Below are positions 16,819-23,092 of a stretch of DNA of 38,771 nucleotides, piece after piece. Origin of the DNA: a virus. Below the pieces are notes generated by a model that had not been told where the DNA came from, searched no databases, and saw only the letters and a program-made list of their open reading frames with translations. A program made the position numbers and the translations under genes. Location of the stretch: IMG/VR virus record IMGVR_UViG_3300030107_004270, positions 67,202 through 105,972 of that record; one strand, written 5' to 3'. Position 1 is the first letter of the stretch, and the number at the start of each line of letters is the position of its first letter.

Positions 16819-17045
16819 AATGGATAAAAGGTTATGAGGATACAAATTCAAATCCTGTATATAAACATTGCTATGATCCTGACAAGTGGGAAGTAAAATC
16901 TAATAGGTTAATTATGACATGCTATGGGGATGGTGGTGCAATAGATATTAGACTTATGGATACTGATAAGGATTTACAACATCAAATAAACATCACTGTT
17001 AGTGATGGTAAACTCAAAGCAATCGTATCGGAGCAAACTAAATGA
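16815..17045 (+). CDS. Hypothetical protein between Nfu and PurN (76 aa)
   Basis: Start chosen at 16815, where ATG overlaps the Nfu stop; an upstream in-frame ATG would sit inside that gene. A beta-rich soluble protein (KWEVKSNRLIMTCYGDGGAI near 26-45; INITVSDGKLKAIVSEQ near 58-74). It ends with a four-base overlap with purN. No catalytic motif recognised. Confidence 0.7.
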   Translation: MKWIKGYEDTNSNPVYKHCYDPDKWEVKSNRLIMTCYGDGGAIDIRLMDTDKDLQHQINITVSDGKLKAIVSEQTK

Positions 17046-17584
17046 GACTAGGTGTTATGTGTTCTGGCAACGGAACCAACTTCGAGAACATAATCACAAA
17101 TCCTATTTGTAACAAGCATGAAGTTGTATTGATGATACACAACACTAAACATTGTGGTGCTGTTAAACGAGCAGCAAAATGGGGTATTCCTCATGTGAGA
17201 ATACCTCATAAAGATGAAGAGAGAATGATAGAAATGTTTAAGGTATGGAGAGTGGATCTTATCGTTCTTGCAGGATATATGAGGGTAATTAAGAATCCAG
17301 ACGCATTTCCTTGTCCTATAATTAATGTTCATCCATCGTTACTTCCAAAGTATAAAGGATTGAATGTAGTTGAAAGGGCAATGGAAGCAGGTGAAGAGGT
17401 AACTGGATGCACTGTTCATTATGTAAATGAGGAATTGGATGGTGGAGAGATAATACTTCAGGGTGAGGTTCCGATACTACCAAGTGATAATATAGAGTCA
17501 TTAACAAAAGCAATTCAGAGAATGGAATATGGGATATTACCAGCAGCAATAGAACAAGTCAAAGAATTATTGGGACAAGACTAG
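17042..17584 (+). CDS. purN: Phosphoribosylglycinamide formyltransferase (GAR transformylase, 180 aa)
   Basis: Transfers a formyl group from 10-formyl-THF to glycinamide ribonucleotide, the third step of de novo purine synthesis. The N-terminal phosphate-binding motif CSGNGTNFENI (7-17) corresponds to the GSGSGSNL-type loop. The catalytic set is present: N95 and H97 in INVHPSLLPKYKG and D133 in ELDGGEII. A length of 180 is slightly short compared with about 200-212 in bacteria; the C-terminal helix is trimmed but the core is complete. Start overlaps the preceding stop (ATGA). purN is a known auxiliary metabolic gene of cyanomyoviruses and presumably boosts dNTP supply. Identification is firm. 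Confidence 0.95.
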   Translation: MRLGVMCSGNGTNFENIITNPICNKHEVVLMIHNTKHCGAVKRAAKWGIPHVRIPHKDEERMIEMFKVWRVDLIVLAGYMRVIKNPDAFPCPIINVHPSLLPKYKGLNVVERAMEAGEEVTGCTVHYVNEELDGGEIILQGEVPILPSDNIESLTKAIQRMEYGILPAAIEQVKELLGQD

Positions 17585-17607
17585 GCATAAATTTTTGTAA
17601 AAGAATA

Positions 17608-17638
17608 TTGTCAAATCAGAACATTCGTGCTATAAATA
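17608..17638 (+). promoter_or_regulatory. Composite promoter: TTGTCA-17-TATAAA and late box TATAAATA
   Basis: TTGTCA at 17608-17613 and TATAAA at 17631-17636 with a 17-base spacer make a good sigma70 site. The -10 extends into TATAAATA (17631-17638), the exact T4 late consensus. It could thus serve both early and late polymerases. It lies just after purN and upstream of the 48-aa gene. Confidence 0.6.
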
Positions 17639-17678
17639 ATATCAGTCACCGAAAGGTACACATAGAGAGGCAAAAAGC

Positions 17679-17738
17679 ATTAAACCTTGTTGTTATGATG
17701 TATATCATGGTAAATTTGTAGTAAATGGAGAAGATTAA
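17679..17738 (+). CDS. Possible 19-residue peptide with non-standard ATT start
   Basis: An open frame reading KPCCYDVYHGKFVVNGED ends with TAA at 17736-17738, which overlaps the ATG of the next gene as TAATG, the coupling used throughout this region. No ATG, GTG or TTG is available in frame after the upstream stop near 17637. An ATT at 17679 follows a GAGAGG ribosome-binding-like site by 8 bases. It could be a real leader peptide with a rare start, or the remnant of a longer gene. Confidence 0.25.
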   Translation: MKPCCYDVYHGKFVVNGED

Positions 17739-17884
17739 TGCACAACTTAATTTCATTTAATCAATTAGCAGGTTCATACGAGGATGAACATGACGACCAA
17801 CTCACGGAGTACTACGAGTGCTTAATCGAATGCGATGAAACACAGTCAGTTTGTAAACGTATCTGTAGGGAGGTTTTAGTTTAG
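17738..17884 (+). CDS. Small conserved-looking hypothetical protein (48 aa)
   Basis: Acidic soluble protein with SFNQLAGSYEDEHDDQLTEY near 6-25 and the Cys-containing helix ECLIECDETQSVCKRICREV near 27-46. Four Cys (C28, C32, C39, C43) are spaced as two pairs of i, i+4, which could bind metal or lie on one helix face. The strong compositional order and TAATG coupling support a real gene. Function unknown. Confidence 0.65.
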   Translation: MHNLISFNQLAGSYEDEHDDQLTEYYECLIECDETQSVCKRICREVLV

Positions 17885-17972
17885 AGTTAAAGTTAAAGTA
17901 AATTTCTATTCTAATCACATGCTAATTCATTCACATCCACCTTAAGTAGGTCAATCTAGTAAAATATTCAAC

Positions 17973-18006
17973 AACCCTTGACAAATACTGTCAGGGGTTT
18001 TATAAT
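17973..18006 (+). terminator. Terminator hairpin overlapping a consensus sigma70 promoter
   Basis: Arms AACCCTTGACA (17973-17983) and TGTCAGGGGTT (17989-17999) pair over 11 bp with one G-T and a 5-base loop, followed by TTTTAT, so a rho-independent terminator is likely. The left arm contains TTGACA (17978-17983), and TATAAT (18001-18006) follows after exactly 17 bases, a perfect consensus promoter. The same DNA may therefore end one transcript and start the next. Confidence 0.75.
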
Positions 18007-18027
18007 GTACGTAATTATAGTTTGTCA

Positions 18028-18363
18028 ATGCCTAGAACTCAGAAAGCATTTGATGATAATGTTAAAAAACTAAACAAATCTAAGAAGTCAACATTAACTA
18101 AGAAATCAACATCAACTAAGATCACGATCACTCAATCACGTAAGAAGGATTTGTTTCCTATGATGGGAGTACATAAGTTTCCATATAGGTTTGAACCAAT
18201 GCCTGAGATAGCAGATAGATTAAACTTAGCATGGTTTGATGAACACTATGGTGATGAACGTATGATGAATCACATACGTAAGTACAAACTGAAACCACAC
18301 CAGTACAAATGTTATGTTAATTATTGGTGGTTAAAGGAACAGAAAACATCCAAAAAGGTTTAG
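18028..18363 (+). CDS. Basic conserved hypothetical protein (111 aa)
   Basis: First gene after the perfect promoter at 17978. ATG at 18028 preferred; a TTG two codons earlier is an alternative. Residues 12-45 are Lys/Ser/Thr-rich and likely disordered. The C-terminal part is compact and aromatic (LAWFDEHYGDERMMNHIRKY at about 68-87, then HQYKCYVNYWWLKEQ). Possibly nucleic-acid binding by charge. No family named. Confidence 0.75.
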   Translation: MPRTQKAFDDNVKKLNKSKKSTLTKKSTSTKITITQSRKKDLFPMMGVHKFPYRFEPMPEIADRLNLAWFDEHYGDERMMNHIRKYKLKPHQYKCYVNYWWLKEQKTSKKV

Positions 18364-18368
18364 GAGTT

Positions 18369-18506
18369 ATGAACTTGATTGTTAATTTTATGAAAGAAAT
18401 AGGACTCTATAAAGCACTACAAGAGGGCATTTATGAGTATTACCTTATTGGACTTGCTTTAACTGCTTTTGCTATCTTAGAGAACCATAGAGGGGCATTA
18501 CAGTAA
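18369..18506 (+). CDS. Small membrane protein (45 aa)
   Basis: Start at 18369 preceded by TAGGAG; an earlier in-frame start would overlap the previous gene. One hydrophobic segment, YYLIGLALTAFAIL at about 24-37, with a short polar tail, predicts a single-pass inner-membrane protein. It overlaps the next gene at TAATG. A lysis-control or membrane-modifying role is possible but unsupported. Confidence 0.65.
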   Translation: MNLIVNFMKEIGLYKALQEGIYEYYLIGLALTAFAILENHRGALQ

Positions 18507-18658
18507 TGAATGAAGATGAACTTAGAATAGTATTAGAGTCTGTTGTATCAAACTATGAGGGTGCTACAATAGAATATTACTCTACCTTTCATCGGAGTGG
18601 TAGACAAACTAAGAAAATTGTGATAGAGTATGATGTAAAATCAAATACTAATGGATAA
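18506..18658 (+). CDS. Hypothetical protein (50 aa)
   Basis: ATG overlaps the previous TAA, and the end overlaps the next gene by eight bases. Helical acidic N-terminus (NEDELRIVLESVVSNYEGA) then a beta-rich basic C-terminus (ATIEYYSTFHRSGRQTKKIV). Soluble, no motif. Accepted on coupling and composition. Confidence 0.6.
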   Translation: MNEDELRIVLESVVSNYEGATIEYYSTFHRSGRQTKKIVIEYDVKSNTNG

Positions 18659-18863
18659 ATTATCAAAGAAGCAAAGACACCAAGTTAAATCTAGGTGGTA
18701 TTATATCTTCTGGGGTGCTGCTACATTATCAGTGTTTGCAGGTCAAATATATGTTGGATCTGGATACAGGCAAATGTCAGAATCCTTCAATCGTATCATG
18801 GATACAATCGTTTTGGAACTTCAAAATAGTTTTGAGGATTCAAACAGACCCAAATTTTACTAA
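18651..18863 (+). CDS. Single-pass membrane protein (70 aa)
   Basis: A strongly basic N-terminus (DKLSKKQRHQVKSR) is followed by one membrane segment, YYIFWGAATLSVFAGQIYVG at about 17-36. The C-terminal soluble helix (QMSESFNRIMDTIVLELQNS) is amphipathic. By the positive-inside rule the N-terminus faces the cytoplasm. It looks like a small inner-membrane phage protein, and this topology would also suit a lysis-related factor, but nothing specific supports that. Confidence 0.7.
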   Translation: MDKLSKKQRHQVKSRWYYIFWGAATLSVFAGQIYVGSGYRQMSESFNRIMDTIVLELQNSFEDSNRPKFY

Positions 18864-18873
18864 GAGGAGTCTT

Positions 18874-19020
18874 ATGACTATAAAAACTCATACTATTGAG
18901 AAGAAGAACCCACAACATAATCAAATATGGGAGTGGGAAGAAACATCTGAAGTTCTGGAAGCATTAAAGCAACTTGACAAGTCTAGTCAGGTAGTTGAAG
19001 ATTGTGGAAAATCTACTTGA
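18874..19020 (+). CDS. Hypothetical protein (48 aa)
   Basis: Start at 18874 after AGAGGAG; the longer upstream extension overlaps the membrane protein gene and is rejected. Polar and acidic: QHNQIWEWEETSEVLEALKQ at about 14-33. It overlaps the next gene by 17 bases in another frame. Function unknown. Confidence 0.55.
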   Translation: MTIKTHTIEKKNPQHNQIWEWEETSEVLEALKQLDKSSQVVEDCGKST

Positions 19021-19249
19021 TGAGATAAGGCAACTGAGATCACAGTTGTTATTCAGAATAGAATTATTAGAAGATGATATGGATGCTCTTATGAAAGAGA
19101 GTATGGAATCTTCTAAGTATTTCTACTGCTTTGAGAGAGATGTCAATGCTCGTATAGATAGACTACAGGAAAAACTATCAAAACTTCATCAGAATGAAGG
19201 ACAAAAAGGCAGCAAAGATACTTATCAAGAGAGCAAAGAAGCATCCTGA
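19004..19249 (+). CDS. Coiled-coil hypothetical protein, GTG start (81 aa)
   Basis: Highly helical with heptads: ENLLDEIRQLRSQLLFRIEL and ARIDRLQEKLSKLHQ. GTG at 19004 is chosen; TTG at 18995 is an alternative. The 3-prime end overlaps the next gene by 56 bases, one of several long overlaps in this block. The Lys/Glu/Ser-rich last 15 residues may be out-of-frame passenger sequence. Probably an oligomerising small protein. Confidence 0.5.
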   Translation: MENLLDEIRQLRSQLLFRIELLEDDMDALMKESMESSKYFYCFERDVNARIDRLQEKLSKLHQNEGQKGSKDTYQESKEAS

Positions 19250-19352
19250 ATTATACACAGAAAGGGAAGTTTACTATGCTAAGATGGTAAAGAAACGCAT
19301 TAAACAAGAGAAGAAGGATGCAGAAAGACACATTGAAGATTCAACAAAATAA
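19194..19352 (+). CDS. Very basic small protein (52 aa)
   Basis: About a third Lys/Arg: KDKKAAKILIKRAKKHPELY at about 2-21, then REVYYAKMVKKRIKQEKKD. A familiar cyanophage small-protein pattern, but I know no function. The charge suggests nucleic-acid or acidic-protein binding. Its 5-prime end lies inside the preceding frame and its 3-prime end inside the next gene, so three genes share DNA here. Confidence 0.65.
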   Translation: MKDKKAAKILIKRAKKHPELYTEREVYYAKMVKKRIKQEKKDAERHIEDSTK

Positions 19353-19479
19353 AGATGGATCTTTTACTGTTGATTGGGATAAAAACGATCCCGAATGGAA
19401 GTGGTTAAACAATCTAACTTCCAAAGAAATACAAACTTTCGTTGAGGATGCAGTCAAGTATGACAGAACAATTCACTAG
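19318..19479 (+). CDS. Hypothetical protein (53 aa)
   Basis: Contains SFTVDWDKNDPEWKWLNNLT at about 15-34 and the acidic helix SKEIQTFVEDAVKYDR. The W-rich centre looks like a compact conserved module. Start codon ATG at 19318 lies inside the previous gene (35-base overlap), preceded by AAGAAGG. End overlaps the next gene. Real by composition; role unknown. Confidence 0.6.
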   Translation: MQKDTLKIQQNKDGSFTVDWDKNDPEWKWLNNLTSKEIQTFVEDAVKYDRTIH

Positions 19480-19813
19480 ATACAAGAATTATTCTCTTGA
19501 TCAATTAAAAACATGGGTTGAAGATGCAATTCATTCAGAAGCATCTCCAGAAGAAATCTATACCTGCATCGTTGAGGCAGTTACAGATACCCTAGATAAA
19601 CATAGGGTCTATCAAAAAGATAGCGAAGAACTATTAAACATTCTTGGAGGAACTATGGGTTCAGAGATTACCTACCAACATCCAAAGTATTCTAGTTTTC
19701 AAGAAGAACTAGAAGCAGAAGGATATGAATATACACCATTGTCTTCCAATGAGCAGGAGACTCTCATTGAAGAGGGTGATGAAAAGAAGAAGCATCTTAA
19801 GTTAGTTGAATAA
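19460..19813 (+). CDS. Conserved-looking hypothetical protein (117 aa)
   Basis: ATG at 19460 chosen (MTEQFTRYKNYSLDQLKTWV); ATG at 19448 is possible. Helical first 70 residues with SPEEIYTCIVEAVTDTLDKH, then a Gly-containing linker (LLNILGGTMGSE) and an acidic tail ending KKKHLKLVE. A late box overlaps its stop. Soluble; no enzyme motif recognised. Confidence 0.7.
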   Translation: MTEQFTRYKNYSLDQLKTWVEDAIHSEASPEEIYTCIVEAVTDTLDKHRVYQKDSEELLNILGGTMGSEITYQHPKYSSFQEELEAEGYEYTPLSSNEQETLIEEGDEKKKHLKLVE

Positions 19814-19816
19814 ATA
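19809..19816 (+). promoter_or_regulatory. Late promoter box (AATAAATA)
   Basis: AATAAATA overlaps the stop of the 117-aa gene and ends 18 bases before the ATG of the 69-aa gene. Confidence 0.6.
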
Positions 19817-19834
19817 GTAAAAAATTCTAGTAAG

Positions 19835-20044
19835 ATGAAAACATTCCAACAATTTATGGGAGAATCTGAAGAGGCAGATGATAAGAGAGATCTTGCTGTA
19901 GATGCTGCTGAAACTAGAAAAAGTGATAGGTTAAAGAGAAAGGCAAAAGAAGAAGAGAATAAAGAGGATCAAGCAAGGAACGCAGCGACTAATGCAAGAA
20001 TTGATAATCTCGAAAATCAAATCGCTGCATTGAAACAGAGTTAG
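19835..20044 (+). CDS. Charged coiled-coil small protein starting MKTFQQFM (69 aa)
   Basis: Begins MKTFQQFMGESEEADDKRD, an N-terminal pattern (MKTFxQFM) I associate with several unrelated cyanophage late proteins; it may be a targeting or processing tag. The rest is Lys/Glu/Ala-rich helix ending in a short coiled coil (NARIDNLENQIAALKQS). It has a late box, so it is likely made with the virion. Function unknown. Confidence 0.65.
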   Translation: MKTFQQFMGESEEADDKRDLAVDAAETRKSDRLKRKAKEEENKEDQARNAATNARIDNLENQIAALKQS

Positions 20045-20064
20045 CATTAATACCATTTCTGTGG

Positions 20065-20070
20065 TATAAT
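20065..20070 (+). promoter_or_regulatory. -10 box upstream of the helicase
   Basis: TATAAT in the context GTGGTATAAT, 21 bases before the helicase ATG. The same GTGGTATAAT ten-mer stands at 33921 and 31102. The -35 match is poor. Confidence 0.45.
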
Positions 20071-20091
20071 ACTAATAACCAAATCTTCATT

Positions 20092-21315
20092 ATGTTTGAG
20101 TTACGTCCACATCAACAGGATACCCTAAATGCTATGCGTGAGTGTAGAAAGGGTCAGGTCATTGTACCTACTGGTGGTGGTAAGACACTCTGCATGATTA
20201 ATGATGCACTACTTGAGTTGGAGTCTGGTACTAAAACAATCGTAGTTGTTTGTCCAAGACTATTACTTGCAAATCAGTTATGCTCAGATTTTACTGAACA
20301 TAAACCTGAAGCATGTATATTACATGTTCATAGTGGAGATGCTGGTAACTATCACTCTACTACAAAACCTGATATAATTTCTAAGTTTTGTTATTACTTT
20401 AGAAATCAGAATAAGTTAATCTTTACAACTTATCATTCTTTACATAGAATTAAAGAAGCAGGTATAAAAGTAGATACCATATACTTTGATGAAGCACACA
20501 ACAGTGTTCAAAAGAATTTCTTTCGTGCTACTGAGTATTATGCAAAATTAAATAATGTTCGTTGTTATTTCTTTACTGCTACTCCTAAACACAGTGCTGT
20601 TGATTGGAAAGCAGGTATGAATGATGAAGAAGTATATGGTGATATAATATGTCAAGTACCTGCACCTGAGTTGGTTGAGAATGGATACATACTTCCTCCT
20701 AAAGTTGTTGTTAAACAATTACCAAGAGGAGGTGATCCAGCAGAACGTGACCATAAGCATCTTTATAGAACTATTCTTGAAGAGGCAACTAATAAGGTTC
20801 TCGTATGTGCATCCTCAACTAAACAAATTGTTCGTCTTGTAAATGGTAGTCCCTTCGTCCATCAGATGAAGAAGTTGGATTACTCTGTGATGTATATTAC
20901 ATCCAAGACAGGTGCATACGTTGACGGAAAGAAGGTTGATAGAGATTCGTTCTTCAAGACCTTATCGGAATGGGGTAAGGATGATGACAAAAAGTTCGTG
21001 GTCATCCATCACTCTATTCTTTCTGAAGGGATCAATGTTTCTGGTTTAGAATCAGTGGTCTTTATGAGAAACATGGACTACATCACCTTTAGTCAAACTA
21101 TTGGTAGAGTCGTTCGTATGAATAAAAAAGATACGGACGATATTCGTGCTGGTAGAATAACCGCAGGTGATGTTCGTTCTTATCAAAAACCATTCGGTTT
21201 GCTCGTTGTCCCTGTGTATTCCAACGTAGGTATTACAACAGCAAGAAACTTACAAGATGTCGTGGACACAGTATTCCACGAAGGTGAACCTGCAATTTCG
21301 GTAATCAAAAGATGA
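20092..21315 (+). CDS. Superfamily 2 DEAH-box helicase (407 aa)
   Basis: An ATP-dependent nucleic-acid helicase/translocase. Motifs in order: Q-like LRPHQQDTLNAM (4-15), Walker A PTGGGKT (26-32), Ia VVVCPRLLLANQL, motif II DEAH (133-136), motif III TATP (162-165), motif V SEGINV (311-316), and motif VI QTIGRVVR (335-342) with arginine finger candidates. All core motifs are intact, so it is probably active. The family includes phage UvsW (about 500 aa, recombination/branch migration) and restriction-type helicases. T4 UvsW has DECH rather than DEAH and is longer, so I do not assign uvsW. Likely role is recombination-dependent replication or repair. Confidence 0.9.
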   Translation: MFELRPHQQDTLNAMRECRKGQVIVPTGGGKTLCMINDALLELESGTKTIVVVCPRLLLANQLCSDFTEHKPEACILHVHSGDAGNYHSTTKPDIISKFCYYFRNQNKLIFTTYHSLHRIKEAGIKVDTIYFDEAHNSVQKNFFRATEYYAKLNNVRCYFFTATPKHSAVDWKAGMNDEEVYGDIICQVPAPELVENGYILPPKVVVKQLPRGGDPAERDHKHLYRTILEEATNKVLVCASSTKQIVRLVNGSPFVHQMKKLDYSVMYITSKTGAYVDGKKVDRDSFFKTLSEWGKDDDKKFVVIHHSILSEGINVSGLESVVFMRNMDYITFSQTIGRVVRMNKKDTDDIRAGRITAGDVRSYQKPFGLLVVPVYSNVGITTARNLQDVVDTVFHEGEPAISVIKR

Positions 21316-21461
21316 AATGCGAAGTTAAATGTTATGTTGCTGGACAAGTATTCTCCGTAGAGTGCTATGCAGCAAATTATGATGAAGCAAGGAAGGTCGC
21401 TCTTGCACAACATCCAAACGCTAGAATTATGGGGGTAACGGCAAAATATGAGAAAACCTAA
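21312..21461 (+). CDS. Small hypothetical protein (49 aa)
   Basis: ATG overlaps the helicase stop (ATGA). Composition KCEVKCYVAGQVFSVECYAA then NYDEARKVALAQHPNARIMG suggests a beta-beta-alpha small domain. It overlaps the next gene by 14 bases. Co-translated with the helicase; function unknown. Confidence 0.65.
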   Translation: MKCEVKCYVAGQVFSVECYAANYDEARKVALAQHPNARIMGVTAKYEKT

Positions 21462-22005
21462 TAGATGGGAGGAATATTGTGAAACTACCTTTAATTCGTT
21501 GAGAGCAAACATTCATAATTGGGGAAAACCAGAATTTGATCGTCCTCTTACAAGAATATATTACATTGGTGTGTTTGACTGTGGTACTCCTAACCACACT
21601 AGATTGATTAGTGAGACTGCGTACAACAATAAACTTCGTGGTGGTAAGACTGTTCACGATCATTACCTATCCCCACAGTTTATTGGACGTATGATACTAG
21701 ACAACCCAGACAAATATCTGAAAGAGTTTAAAGTCTTTCGTGATATATTCTGGAAGTCATGTGCTACCATTATGGTCACAGCAGAAGAAAACATACGACT
21801 CAGCAAATTAACTGAGAATGATGGTAATGATTATAGGGTACATGTACCCACAAACAAGAAATATAATCATCTCGGAATAAATCTTTACATGCGACCTGAA
21901 AGGGTTGGTAGTTGGAAGCAGGTTGATGTTTCATCTGCATCTGAAGGGGATCTACACTTCCCAAGTGATTTACTAGAGTACGAGAAAGATTATCTAGTTG
22001 CATAG
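21448..22005 (+). CDS. Conserved hypothetical protein (185 aa)
   Basis: A well-ordered soluble protein with RIYYIGVFDCGTPNHTRLIS at about 36-55 and VHDHYLSPQFIGRMILDN near 69-86. The many His, Asp and Glu (HDHYLSPQ; RVHVPTNKKYNHLG) would suit a metal-dependent nuclease, but no named motif is met. It follows the helicase and small gene in the same operon, so a DNA-metabolism role is plausible. Family not recognised. Confidence 0.7.
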   Translation: MRKPNRWEEYCETTFNSLRANIHNWGKPEFDRPLTRIYYIGVFDCGTPNHTRLISETAYNNKLRGGKTVHDHYLSPQFIGRMILDNPDKYLKEFKVFRDIFWKSCATIMVTAEENIRLSKLTENDGNDYRVHVPTNKKYNHLGINLYMRPERVGSWKQVDVSSASEGDLHFPSDLLEYEKDYLVA

Positions 22006-22012
22006 TTTATGG

Positions 22013-22018
22013 TATAAT
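22013..22018 (+). promoter_or_regulatory. -10 box (TATGGTATAAT context)
   Basis: TATAAT immediately after the 185-aa gene. A transcript from it would begin near 22025, inside or after the first ATG of the next gene, favouring the internal ATG at 22040 as a start. Confidence 0.4.
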
Positions 22019-22021
22019 ATT

Positions 22022-22174
22022 ATGAGATCTGAAAAAATCATGCACGACAGTACATTGGATTTATTTGAACACCTCGGTATTCCTGATGATGATATTGAGG
22101 CATTAGCAGCATATCACGAGGTAACATGTGATTATTATATCGAAGAGTTTTATGGTCTTGAAGAATATGAGTGA
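22022..22174 (+). CDS. Acidic small protein (50 aa)
   Basis: Reads RSEKIMHDSTLDLFEHLGIP then DDDIEALAAYHEVTCDYYIE; acidic and helical. An in-frame ATG at 22040 would give 44 residues and fits the -10 box at 22013 better. The stop TGA forms part of a palindrome (22171-22192). Function unknown. Confidence 0.6.
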   Translation: MRSEKIMHDSTLDLFEHLGIPDDDIEALAAYHEVTCDYYIEEFYGLEEYE

Positions 22175-22192
22175 CAGTTAATTAACTGGCAC
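22171..22192 (+). repeat. Palindrome with AACTGGCACA motif, copy a
   Basis: Near-perfect 22-base palindrome centred on TTAATTAA with one mismatched pair. The right half carries AACTGGCACA (22184-22193), found five times in this window. The left arm includes the stop codon of the preceding gene. Confidence 0.6.
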
Positions 22193-22614
22193 ACTCCTCA
22201 CACCATTCTCACAACTCCGTCCATATAATAAGCACATGGGAAACAAAACGAGGCATTTTTAAATGCTCATCCCTGAGACATCGGTTCCTAACTACTCTGA
22301 CAAGGTGGTGCAAGTTGTACGGTTTTCCGAGAAATACACAAGCATCAATAAGAAGCAGAGACATGACGTTAGGGTAAAATACTACCGAGTCAGACATCTG
22401 AGATTTGGATGTAAGACCTCGTTTTTGTTTCTCTCACCCACATGAGAGATATGTGGTTCTACTGCCAAAAGCAACATACATCCATTTCTGGTTAGGAGTT
22501 GTTAGTAGGGTTCAGGTGTAAGCGATTCCCAGTAGGTAAATTTGGGCATATAGGTGAAACCTATGTCGATGCCCCACTCTCTCATGTACCTTTCTTTTAA
22601 ATTTCTGTTTAAAA
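22175..22614 (+). other. 440-base stretch with no secure gene
   Basis: Between the 50-aa and 144-aa genes. An open frame at 22263-22445 (60 codons, basic) is possible but has no clear ribosome site. Minus-strand frames are weak. The stretch contains several hairpins: GAGG.ATTT/AAATGCTC near 22250-22268, CTCTCA/TGAGAG at 22431-22448 and a strong one at 22544-22574. It could be a long structured leader. Confidence 0.5.
22544..22574 (+). promoter_or_regulatory. Strong hairpin in the leader of the 144-aa gene
   Basis: GGGCAT (22544-22549) pairs with ATGCCC (22569-22574), and the inner ATAGGT (22550-22555) with ACCTAT (22559-22564). The loop is GAA, with a four-base GTCG bulge on the 3-prime side; twelve base pairs in all. 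It lies 40 bases before the ATG at 22615 and has no T-tract, so a regulatory leader structure is more likely than a terminator. Confidence 0.5.
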
Positions 22615-23049
22615 ATGTCAACTCGTTCACGCATTGGTATCCAACTATCAGATGGAGTATCAGTTCTTTCTGTATATCATCATTGGGATGGATACCCACA
22701 GTGGTTAGGTGTAACTCTCGAAGAGAAGTTCAACACCAGAGAAAAAGTTGCTGAACTCATTGACGGTGGTGACATGTCATCATGTTGGTCTGACCAATCA
22801 TGGAGCAATGAGGAGCAAAAGCATATTGCTCGCACACCTTCTCCAGAATACTATTCTGAGCATGGTCAGGATTGCCCTCCTGAACTCCATAAGGATACTA
22901 AAGAGTTTCTTCAGTATCAATCAGATGGTGAGTATGCTTATTTGTTCACACTAGATAACGTGTGGAACGCATGGGCAACAGAGAATTGGAGCAGTAACAA
23001 GGAAAAAGTTGCAACACCTGTAACAATTCCTGTCCCTGCTGTTGCATAA
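22615..23049 (+). CDS. Conserved phage protein starting MSTRSRIG (144 aa)
   Basis: The N-terminus STRSRIGIQLSDGVSVLSVY followed by HHWDGYPQWLG matches a widespread small phage/bacterial family of unknown function with an STRS.I start and a HxDGYP core. The domain spans about residues 1-55; the rest is acidic and polar with a Pro/Val-rich tail. The protein is soluble and the family's role is not known. Isolated by a long structured leader, it may be separately regulated. Confidence 0.8.
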   Translation: MSTRSRIGIQLSDGVSVLSVYHHWDGYPQWLGVTLEEKFNTREKVAELIDGGDMSSCWSDQSWSNEEQKHIARTPSPEYYSEHGQDCPPELHKDTKEFLQYQSDGEYAYLFTLDNVWNAWATENWSSNKEKVATPVTIPVPAVA

Positions 23050-23069
23050 TTCTCAATCTGTACTATATT
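23042..23069 (+). promoter_or_regulatory. Weak sigma70-like promoter (TTGCAT-16-TATATT)
   Basis: TTGCAT at 23042 and TATATT at 23064 with a 16-base spacer, 24 bases before the ATG at 23093. Plausible but imperfect. Confidence 0.35.
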
Positions 23070-23092
23070 AACATCATTGATAGGTTTTTACC

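Noticed and set aside
20092-21315. Naming the helicase uvsW
   Set aside because: Motif II is DEAH rather than the DECH of T4 UvsW and the protein is about 100 residues shorter; another phage SF2 helicase is equally likely.
22263-22445. 60-codon plus-strand frame in the long leader
   Set aside because: Basic composition unlike neighbours and no clear ribosome site; not secure enough to annotate.
22502-22699. Minus-strand open frame ending IGFTYMPKFTYWESLTPEPY
   Set aside because: The C-terminus looks protein-like, but most of the frame lies opposite a strong hairpin and the start of the conserved 144-aa gene. No promoter is seen. Kept only as a possible gene remnant.
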